Of a stretch of DNA of 64,000 bases, positions 33,042-45,000 are shown one piece after another (position 1 is the stretch's first letter; each line of letters opens with the position of its first letter). Location of the stretch: assembly GCF_932526225.1 (NCBI RefSeq), contig NC_064035.1:19085969-19149968 (forward strand), read 5' to 3'. A model generated the notes under the pieces. The model had not been told where the DNA came from. It saw only the letters and a program-made list of their open reading frames with translations, and made no database searches. The position numbers and the translations under genes are program-made. The stretch comes from Nematostella vectensis (lineage: Eukaryota > Cnidaria > Anthozoa > Actiniaria > Edwardsiidae).

Positions 33042-36000
33042 GGATGGATGGCCACTTGAACTACCCCCCTCCGCAAGAAGGTAACAATGTGCCGCAACTT
33101 ATCCTTACACCAGCACAGCAACAACAACTCGCAAGTCTTCTGCAGTTGAAGCAGCAACAACAGCATATCCTACATCAGCAGAGTATTCAGCAGCACTTGC
33201 TGTACCAGCATTACCAGCAACAACAGTACTTGCAACAACAGCAGGAGCTCAACTACAACCCTCACCTTCGACAATATGCCAATAAACAGAAGGGACGAGA
33301 CAAAGCTCCCATGGAGCAAGATCACCCAGTCCACATCTCAAAGCCAAAAATAAAGGTTTGTGTTATCATATACAACCTTTATACCACCGTTATACACCCT
33401 TTTATAAAAATGACTGACTGTCGGCAATGTGCTGTTGCCTGTCCAGGGCTACTATCTCTTAATCCACATAACAGCAGTAGCAATGAAGCATCTGGTTTAT
33501 ATCGTTTAAGCCATTGTAAGTAATTGTTATTTTTAGACCTTTAACAGAAACTCAAGATTGTTGCTTTCGATAGATTGAACCAGAAGATGAACCAAAAGAT
33601 AATACTGAAGATTTAATGGATCAAGATGGGGAGAGCAGTAAAGAGCCACCTGTCAAGCAAGAACAGCCACCAAAACCTCTTGTGCAAACAGTTCCTCCTC
33701 CCCAAGCATCTCCTCCAAAGCTGAACAATCAAGAGAGTGAGTTATTTTTATTGTAAGAGAACTGCTACATACATTATGTATAACAGATCCTGTAAACTGG
33801 TTAAAAAACAAAAAGAGCCAGTAGACATAGATAGATTATTCCAAAGTTTAGGGATACGATTAAAATAGCTTCTGATTGAAAAACGTTTTGTGTGACATTT
33901 AGGGACTGAGAGGCCAAAGTGCAGAGCTGTGGCGGGTTAATCTAGTTGACTTGGATTGGAAATTGTAATAAAAGAAAATGTTCTTTATCTCATGCTAGTA
34001 AAAGAGTGGTAGTAGGTTTAGTTTGCATAGATGTTCCTTAATATATGGTATAGATGCTGGTCAAGACAGAGTTGCTGGGAGATGGTGAAATTCTCAAACT
34101 GTTTGTGACTTTTTGCGTTTTCAGTGACATCCAGTGCTGTCAAGAAAAAGCTCCAGACCTTTGTACTGAACAAGCAGCAACGTGAGATGGCTGTTGCCTC
34201 GATTACGGATCAAGCCTACAAGCACTGGTATAGTCGAGCTAATAAGATTATGATCCCAATACAATGAGCCTATCTAATGTGTTCTCACTTGTTCTTAACA
34301 GGAATGCTGACCGGGAATCTGATCATCTTGGTCCCCTTAGTTCTCATTTAGATACCAGCCACTTTCCTCTAAGAAAAACAGGTAAACATTAGTGTATGAG
34401 CCCCATAAGCATGCTGCTTCACCAGCATTTCATGGTCTATGTATTATTCACTAGTTTCAGTTTATTTATTTCGCCACATTGTTCAAATAAGCTGCATTAT
34501 ACATAATTTTCTAAAATAATACTAGGTGGTGGGGAAGACCATAAAAAGCCAGAGGCTTATACGAGATGGTCATCCCCGTCTGCTCTTAATAGCTTAATAT
34601 TTCTAAAAGTTCATGGCATCTACTCAATATTGAAATATGTAATTATATATAAAAAAAATACACACTCACAGCTAGGGGCACAAATACAATAGAAAAAAAA
34701 GGGAGTTGAAACAAAAACGAGAAAAAAATAATAATTAAGCAGCAACTAAAAACAATTTAAGCCGAGAAACAAAAGAAGAAAACAAGGAAGCAGTTTAAAT
34801 AGATTTGTCCAGGGAGTTGAACAATTTAGGTCCTTGAAAACATACGCCAAATTTTCTTAACATTTGTTCTACACTCAGGAATATGAAAGAGTGATGCGCT
34901 TCTGGTATTATAATTATGAATTTTACTGTTTAGATAAAACATACTGTTAAAAGATATCGGCAAAAGACCGAATTTGAATTGAAACATTAACTTACCAATA
35001 TGCAATGAATAAATACAGTCAAATTTAATAATTTTAAGATCTTTGAATAAAGGGTCAGTGTGATCAAGAAATGACTTTCCAGAAATAACTCGCACCACTC
35101 TTTTCTTAATCTTACGGATGCGATCGAGATTTGTATGGTACGTTGAACTAACACAATAATCAAAATATGGATAGACAAGCGAGTAATACAGCTTAAGAAG
35201 GGAACGTTTGGGAAGGCAGAAGCTTGCTTTGAATATGATGCCAATGGCTTTAGAGGCTTTTCCACATATTTGAAATATGTGGAATCCATGTGAGGTGTTC
35301 GTCAATGACCACACCAAGGAAAACAGTTTCATTAACGCGTGAAATATCATGACAGCCAATTTTTGCCTTTTTTTGTTTTGGCCTAAATATCATGAAATAA
35401 GATTTTTTTATGTTTATAGATAACTTATTAGCTAGGAACCAATCCGTGAGTTTTCCTAATTCTTCATTAACAATAGCAACCAGAGTATTTAGGACTTTAT
35501 GAGAAAAAAATAAATTGGTATCATCAGCAAACAAAATCAAATCTAAGGCGTTCGATACGTTACAGAGATCATTAATATAAATAAGGAAAAGCAATGGGCC
35601 CAGTACGGACCCTTGTGGCACACCACAATTGATGTTCTTACAGGATGAGAGATGGCCACTATAATCAACAAACTGTTGCCTCTCTGAGAGGTAACTTTCA
35701 TACCACTTTAAAGGAATTCCACGAATTCCGTAATGCTGAAGTTTTTCTAATAAAATATAATGATTAACTGTGTTGAAAGCCTTAGAAAGATCAATAAATA
35801 CACCTATGGTATATTCCCTGTTATCAATAGCAGCTGACAATTTATCATAAAGTTGTAAAAGAGCCAGCGCAGTTGAATGATGTTTGCGGAAGCCATATTG
35901 ATTATCAAAAAGAATATTGTTTTTCAACAAAAAATTGTACAAACGTTTGTATACTACTTTTTCAAAAAACTTTGAGAAAACTGGTAAAATAGAGACAGGT

Positions 36001-39000
36001 CTGTAATTAACGAAGAACATCTGATCACCAGATTTAAAAAGAGGAACTACACGGGCTATTTTTAAATCATTGGGAACCATGCCATGTTCAAGAGAAAGAT
36101 TAATAACATGAGACAGAGGCATCGAAATTAAGTCAAAGGTGTTTTTTACAACATCCATATTAACGCCATCATGTCCCCCAGCAGTGCCCGAGCGTAAACT
36201 ATTGCAAATATCAGCAATCTCCTGGTGATTAGTGTTTTCAAAAAATACAGAGTTGGTAGGACTATTTCTCAAGAAATTAGTATGCGACAATAAAGACTGA
36301 GGTAGCTTAGCAGCTAAGGAAGGACCAATATTGGTAAAATAATCGCAAAAATTATCAGCATTTTTTTAGGATCGCAAATTTCTTCACTATTTACCATGAA
36401 ATTAGAAGGTAGGCGAGATGCAGCGGTTTTACGGTTAATCACTTCATTTAATATTTGTCAAGTACGCTTAACATTATCCTTATATTGAAGAAGTTTACTC
36501 TCATAATAATTGCGCTTAGCAATCCTTAGCAAATGATTGAGTTTATTCCTAAATATCTTATAACAGCGCTCCCTGGTTGGATTAGGACAAGAAAGATATC
36601 GTTTATAAAGCTTGCTTTTCTTCTCAATTGTTTTTAAAAGGCCTTTTGTCAACCAAGGTTTCCTAAAACACATTTTCTTCGCCTTTCTTCTTTTGAGTGG
36701 GAAACACGTATTGTATAAAGAGGAAAATTGTTTTAAAAACAATTCATAAGCAACGCAAGGATTGTTACTCTCTGACACAAGATTCCAATCACACTGTTGA
36801 AGTTCCAATCTAAATTTTTCCATATTAGAGGAATTTTTCTCACGATAGGCAATCCAAATCTTTTTAGAAACACAATTAAGGTCCTCTGAAAGAATGGAAA
36901 AAACAGGTAGATGATCTGAAATATCAGAGAACAACAACCCACTATCGCAACAACTGTCCAAGTTGTCTATGAATATATTGTCTAACAAAGTGGCGGTATG
37001 CGATGTTATTCTAGTCAGTCGCGTTATCAATGGGAAAAACATTTTTGAATACATAATATCAAGAAATTCCGCAGTTAGCCTATGACAATGATGCTTTATT
37101 AAATCTAAATTCCAGTCTGCCATAAGTACGCAGGATTTGTTATTCTTAGAGATTTCCATAAGCAATTGATCTAATTCATTGCAAAAATCACAAACATTAT
37201 TTTCAGGTGGTCTATAGATCACACCAACTAGGATATTTTTTTGGCCATTACGAATAATCTCCACAAATAGAGATTCTGCGCTCTTGTTGGAAAAACACAA
37301 GTCAGGTCGGCATTTGTAAACAAAGTCTTGACGCAAATACAAACCAACGCCTCCTCCTGTTTTTCCCTTACGGAAGTTATGAATGTAATTATAACCATCA
37401 ATATTGCAAGCATGATCAGACTCTTCCAACCAAGTTTCACTAATTCCCATCATTGAAAAATTGAGCTCCAGAGTTGAAAGTAAATTAGTAAAATTTATCG
37501 AAATTCTTGGAAAGACTTCGAGTGTTTACATGTAGCACAGACAAGTGCTTTTCTGTGTAACACTTTTGAGCAGTCAAATCATTAAAATTATCTTCCACAT
37601 AATATTCACACTTATAGGATTTATAGAAATTAGAATCAGGATCATTATCAACACACAGACTTAGATTCTGATTTTCAGTGAGTAATGGATTGAATTTCAG
37701 ACTCTGTAGATGATCTAGATCAAATCTTATGCGATCATGTTGAAGCTCATAGAGCTCAAGCCGAAAGTCGTCATCGTCAAGATGACTAAAAAGAAATAAA
37801 TTGCATAGGTTTTTATTCATCTACATATCAGGCTTCCTTTTATCTCTAATGACTAAACAATCTAGCACGAAGTAGGCCAGCTTACCAGCACTTCTAGCTT
37901 CTTTCATCTTGTTGATTTGGCCCTCCCGCTTCTTCAGTGTCGCTAGGGCCAAATCTTCAGCTATGTATAAACCCTTTGGCTTGGTTTTCCTTGCTCCTCT
38001 AAGAACTGCCTCACGCTGTTTCCAGTCGTAAAGCTTGCAGACAATCGTCCTTGGCTGATCTCGACTAGCAAGAAAGACTGTGGAATACATTTTATGTACA
38101 CTGTACTTGAAGCTATATTCATGTTTACATACTTTACACATATAAACCTTGTATGGATGATTGAAAGTTGGTTGTTTACTTTACCGTTTATAGCATCTGA
38201 GCCAAACTTAAAAGTCAAATCTCGAATAAAGGCCAAGGTGGCTGAGCACAGAACCATCGGTAGCCCTCTTCTTCACCGTAGACGGGAAAGAAATGGCAAC
38301 AAATTACACCGTAGTATGACATGTAAGCATCCATCCATTTTACTTAATATTTCAGTCTTGGTATACACCTATTTCAAATAAGGTTGCACTCGAGAACCCA
38401 TGTGTTGTAACCTGCAACTGTTCATGGGTAGCATATAAACGGCTGAATCCTTGTATGTGAAAGCCATGTGAATGTTCATAAGAACATAAACAACATTTCT
38501 ACAATATTGAAACATGGATGTGTACTTGACACTTAACACTTATATTTATTGAAGCACTGCAGGTTACAATACACAGATTCTCATAGTGAACCTTTTTGAA
38601 ATAGATAAAGCCTAGAATCCCGAACATACATCACAGCAGTAAATTAGTTTTTAGTATTTTAGGAATTTAGGGTACTTTTTATTCGTCATTCTCTTTCAAT
38701 GCCTTAAATTTTCTATTACTTTTAAAGAAAATAGACTAAATATTGCATTTCAAAAATAACATTATTTGGAGCATATTATAGTATGTAGGGGTAGCGATGG
38801 GTACCAAGAAATATCGAAAATCTCTTAATCTCACCATTTTTTACACAAGTCTCTGAGTCTTGTTTTATTCTTCAAAATTTTAGGGGTCTTGGAGTCTCAT
38901 TTCTTTTCTGCCACTGTCTAGGAGTCTCGGATTTTAAATGCAATCTCAGGGTCCAGAATTTTTGTTAAATGGGCGAAATGTTTTATATTGTTACTTTGGC

Positions 39001-42000
39001 TATGGGTTTGAGTCTTGAGCTTTAAAGTTTAGCTATTGTAGGATAATTGTATGGTAATCAGACTCCCCTTATATCTTTCCATAAACTGAAAAACGATTCT
39101 CTACATGAACAATTTTATCATCTAGTCTTGCCTTTGCATTTATCGGATTCTGAAATCTTGACAAACGTCTCAGGCTCGGATTCTGAAATTTGACAAACGT
39201 CTTGGGCTCGGATTCTAAAATGCGGGCTCGGCGCCTCGGCAAGTCTCAGATTTACCCATTGATACCCCTTGTATATTAAAAATCATAGCAAAGCAATATG
39301 TTTCGATGAGAAAATGCATAATATATTCACTGTTTCATTGAGTAAGTTATTCTTTGTTTGCCTTTCAGTGGAAACTTGTACAAATGAATCAGCTGAGTGC
39401 TCTAGCCCAAACTCACCGACCCAGTCTATTTCTGCTTCACCACATAGAGAGGTAACCTGTAACATGATGCTGGCTGATGGCTGAACACTGATTTCAGATT
39501 TCAGAAAACTGTGAAGGCTTGAAAACAGTCAATCATGCGGAATACTAACCCAAACAAATATCCAGGTTGATCAAGTGATCTTTGATCTTTTAGTTGAATG
39601 CAATATTGCAATAAATTGTATTTCTCACATTGAGCAGATAGAACTGGTTCGATAATAGTATTTTCAGATTCCAGTAAAGGCTTCATGATTATTCAAGCCT
39701 CAAGGTTGCATAGAGTAAACACTTTCAATCAATCAATCAAGTTTATTTCATCAAGTAATAGTATAGTATAATGATAATAATGCCAAAAAATAGGGATGAT
39801 GAGGAGTCTACTAAAAGCACAATGCTTATGAGGTGTAGACCCCTGTCGCAGACTTAGTAGCGTCTCTACTAAAATATATTAATGTACTTGATTTGTTTTA
39901 ACTAAGGAATCTTTATTATTAAATTTACATGTGGCTGATTTGATGAAATAAAGTAGAATCATATCTATAAATCAATAGCTGCTTTTCTAATTCTTCTATT
40001 TTATTCCAGAGCTCTTCTCCACTGGGTGCTCCTGGGTCACTACTGGGACATAGCCTACCGAACCTACAGCAGATTCCACGGCTTGCTGCTAATATTGACC
40101 GCACCCATGTCAATCAACTATTGCTTAGTAACCAACTCCACAATCACCATCCTGTATATATACATCGAGGCTTAAGTAAAGATATTAGCCGTACAGACTT
40201 TTATCCACAGTATATAAATGACGCACTGTATGATGGTATGGAAGAGGAGGAGGATGCAACTCTGAGTGCTGTGGCTTTAAGACAAGCTCAATTGAAAAAC
40301 ATAACTCTCGCCCAGTCTCAAGCACAGCTACTTGGATCATCTGGAAGTCAACTCTTGAAAGCGAATTCACTTGCTGGAAGATCTGCATTTCCTGTTTTGT
40401 CTAGTAATGGATCTCCCCCTCAAAATGCACCATTGCCAGTCCAGAAATCGACCTTGTCACCAAACGGCACACAGTCAGGGCAAGGTGGTAACAACCTTAG
40501 AGGCCATCGCCCCCTGAGACAGACAGTTTCAGCCCCAGGCTATACGCTTTCTGATAATCCACAAATCCAACAACAGCAAGTTTTGAAGCAAAACCAGGAA
40601 TTGTTGCACCAGCAGCAACATTTACAGTTTCTACAGCAACAGCGACAGTCAAGGTATTTACAACAGTTACAGCTCGAGCAGATCATGCAGCAGAGTGGTA
40701 AGGCAGGTCTTCAGAAGGCCCTCCAACAAAAGGAAACCTCGGCACTACTTCTAAAGGAACACATGGAACAAGTACAGCAAAAAGAACAAGAACGTTATCA
40801 CCTGCTCCAGACAGAACAGCAGCTTGTTCAGGTCGGAACAACAGAAGATCTGCCATCTCCTCGCTTCTTGAAAGAACAGCAGCTTCAGGAGCTGCTTCTC
40901 ATCCAGCAACTAAAACAACAAGACTTGCAGCCAAGGAACATTACTCAGAAACAGCTGTTGCAGCACCAGCAGCTCCTTCAGCTAAGGCAGGCTGATGTTC
41001 ATGGCGCATCAGCTGCTGGGTCAACCTCATCTGGAGCATCTATTGGCCATCGTCCACTAACTAGAGCCTCGTCACTCCCAGCAGTTGGTAGGTTTGGAGG
41101 AAAGCCTTTTTGTCGTTCGTGACTGATATAACCATTGCCTGAATGGGGCATACATTAGATTGCAAGATGCAGGACAAAAAGGATGCGGGACATTTCTTTT
41201 GAAGAATAAGAATCTTGAAGAAAATTTAAGCAAGCAATCTTTGATAATATCTAATTTCACCTTGACAGCATACTGGTCTTAGGATCAAAACTGCAAGGCT
41301 CCAACGTTAACGCTTATTGATGAAATTATTTCCCTGCAGTGATCATCGTAAACTTGCCGTACGTGGACTGTATAATAATGAATCCCTTTATTTTGTAGCA
41401 TCTGATCCAGCATCTCCTGGTGTAAGTCGCACAGGCCTGGTGTATGACAACTTGATGTTAAAGCACCAGTGCTCGTGTGGTGATGCCACTTCTCATCCCG
41501 AACACCCAGGAAGACTGCAGAGTATATGGGCTCGTCTACAAGAGACCGGCGTGGTCAACATGTGCGATGTATGTTACACTATTTTCAGACTAAGGGGAAA
41601 GTGGGAGGTGTATTCAGCTGTTGGCATACTCGTATATTTACTTGTATATTTTCTCGTCTACAACTGGCGTGGTTAACATGTGTGTTGTACTGTATATGAT
41701 ATGATTGACCACTAGCAAGGGAGAACATTGTCTGTGAGCCAGTCTGTCCTTTCGTGTTTGTAGTCTTAAATAACAATATATGCAGTAGACGCTTGTGGGG
41801 TCAGGTTTCCCTGTAGATCAGGTGAGCGCTCTGAGATAGTCCAGAGAAACCCCTGAAAGTACAGTTCTTTGGCGAATTCTCGCGCCTTCAGCTCGTACAT
41901 TCAGTGCTCGCTTGTGCCTTCGTTACTCATGCCATTGTCGCGTGAGTGCCGAATTTTGGGACATTTTGTCAGAGGAGAAAAGGAGAGACAGCTATCAGTT

Positions 42001-45000
42001 AGGGAGAACATGGCATTGCAATAACCATAAATGTCTTTATTTACACTTAAAAGTATATATGTGTTTTTAAAGCATGGAAACGTGTGGCCTAATATGCCAA
42101 TGTGCTGGGCACATCCTATAAAAGAGTGAATATTCTGAATAAACTGATGTTTTTTTGTTTTGTTTTGACAGAGAGTTCGACCTCGTAAGGCTACGTTAGC
42201 AGAGATCTTAAGCGTGCACAGGTAAGGCAGTAATTTGTGGTTTTGCTTATTCAGCCTTTAGCTGACCCTCCTTTCGTACCACAGTGAGCAACACACTATG
42301 CTATTTGGAGGAAGCACACAGTGCAGAACCAAAGCAGAGGACGGTAAGCCGGAATGACACAATTTACTTATATGGAATCCATTTCTTGCACTGTACCATG
42401 TTGTAACCAGTTTATTGCACTTGTTATAACCAGTTTCTTGCACTGTACCATGTTGTAACCAGTTTCTTGCACTGTACCATGTTGTAACCAGTTTCTTGCA
42501 CTGTACCATGTTGTAACCAGTTTCTTGCACTGTACCATGTTGTAACCAGTTTCTTGCACTGTACCATGTTGTAACCAGTTTATTGCACTTGTTGTAACCA
42601 GTTTCTTGCACTGTACCATGTTGTAACCAGTTTCTTTCTCTTTCAGGGACAATAACAACCTTAAAGTGCTTCAGTTCTTTACCCTGTGGAGGAATGGGGG
42701 TGAGTATATTCAAATGGATCTTCTGTTTCCTCCATTTTGTGTTTAACCTGTGATTATCACGTCTTAAACAGGTGGATGGTGACACCATTTGGAATGAGGT
42801 TCACAGTGCAAATGCGGCCAGGATGGTATGAATTATGCTCAAGTATTTCAAGAAATTTTTTTTTCCTAACTGTTCATTATTTCCGAAGGCTGTTGGGTGT
42901 GTTGTGGAGCTTACACAAAAAGTTGCTGCACAGGAAATCAAGGTATCGTATATTCTCAATTGAACAATTAAATGGTACATGATATTGTCCAAAAACGGTT
43001 GCCTGTTGCATCAAAATCGTGTTAGCCAAACAGTCAAATCTCTGTTACGAGACATCTTTTAAGCATACCCCTATTATTGAAGACAGCCTTTTATTGATTC
43101 CCCTACAAACAATTTAGTTGAGCATTTTCGCATGCTAGGGATTACACTAATGGACGCCATCAGTAGGGTTTCTGGAGCTGTTGGCTTATTAGTGGTTGTT
43201 CCATGGATATAATATGGAATTGAATTTCTTTATATAGAATGGTATGGCAATTGTACGTCCACCAGGCCACCATGCCGAAGCCCACCAAGCAATGTGAGTC
43301 TTTTCTTTTAGTCTGTGGTACTGTACGTGATGCGAAATTCATCTGCCCTGTTGTGCAATCAGGCATTTGCCTTATCTTGCTGATTGACTAGTGAAGTTCA
43401 GTCAATCTGCATGCAATTAGCAAGTTTCTCGCTTTCTCTGTGGCTTAGATTGTTTTACTTCACAAAACTTTCAATGTGGCCACGCTAGCGTGCGTCGCAC
43501 TGTAACAAATGCAATGAATGAAAATGTTTAGAAGGTCATGTCTTTTTCTATCTCAGGGGGTTCTGCTATTTCAATAACGTCGCTATTGCAGCCAGATTAC
43601 TGAGACTTAAGATGTCCATCGACAGAGTCCTGATTATTGATTGGGTGAGTCGTCATCATTATCATCATCATTATTATCATCATCATCACCATCCAAATTA
43701 TTGACACCACCAACTCCATTCTACTACCATAATACTACTCTGTGATCGCCCCAAACAGTCATCATCATTATTATCATCATCATCACCATCCAAATTATTG
43801 ACACCACCAACTCCATTCTACTACCATAATACTACTCTGTGATCGCCCCAAACAGTCATCATCATTTCTATCATCATCACCTGTCATCATCACCATCCCC
43901 ATCTTCATTTCTATCACCAGCAATCTTCATTGACACCATCACCATTATAACCATTATCACCCCCACAATTATCATCACCACCATCATCATCACCACCATC
44001 ATCATCACAACCATCATCATCACAACCATCATCACCACCATCATCATCATTCCATCATCGCCTTATCATCATTGAATAATCACCCATGTTTGCCTTCGTT
44101 GAAAAAAAATGTTTCTTAGTAATGATACCTGACTGTTTGACGTCTTTTCCATCAGGATATTCACCATGGCAACGGTACACAGCAAATGTTCTATGACGAT
44201 CCTCATGTGTTGTACATCTCTCTTCATCGCCATGACGATGGTACATTCTTCCCTGGTACTGGCAAGGCGGAAGAGGTGATGACTCTTTCACATATTTTTA
44301 CCCGTTAACAGCTAGTGTTGGATGGTGGTGTGAATATGCAGAGAACTAAAACAAATCACATTATGTTAAATATCCCATTCCTTTATTCCTTTGCAGTGTG
44401 GAGCAGGTATTGGTGTGGGGTACAACGTGAACATCGCTTGGTCTGGTGGCCTCGGTACGTAGACGTTACTCTCTTTCTTTTTTCAAATAACTAAGTTGCT
44501 TTATAACATGCATAACTAGAAGACTTCCCTGAACATGTTAATAGAGGGGGCATTATTTGTTAATCAGATCCGCCTTATGGTGATGCTGAGTACCTCGCTG
44601 CATTTCGCTCCGTTGTGATACCAATTGCCAAGGAATTCCAGCCAGATATCATACTGGTCTCATGTGGCTTTGATGCAGCTGCCGGACATTCCCCACAGCT
44701 TGGAGGTTACAAGGTCTCCGCCCCGTGTAAGTGCGTGTTACTTCATGCGTTACTTAATGGCTGATACGTTACTGCAAGTGTTGTGATGCGTTACGTCATT
44801 CGTGATGCATCACTACAAGTGTTTCGATGCGTTTCTTGTGCGTGATGCTTTACTGAAATCGTGATGCCTAACGTTGTCCTTGATGCATTACTGCAAGTGT
44901 TTCGATGCGTGATGCGTTTATTATTGCGTAATGCGTTTATTCGGGTGTATTGCGTTACTTTAAGTGCGATGCGTTACTTAATTCGTGGTGCGTTACTTCA

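Noticed and set aside
37961-38381. Overlapping open frames on both strands around the HDAC exon at 38194
   Set aside because: They are shadows of the HDAC exon and of the LINE ORF1 tail.
42382-42630. CRISPR-like 29-bp repeats
   Set aside because: No spacers, located within a spliceosomal intron of a metazoan gene.
42258-42788. Repeat-rich minus-strand open frame in the HDAC gene
   Set aside because: It is antisense to two HDAC exons and consists of translation of the 29-bp intronic array.
43839-44075. Open frame of Ile/Thr/His repeats
   Set aside because: Translation of the (TCA)n low-complexity block in an intron.
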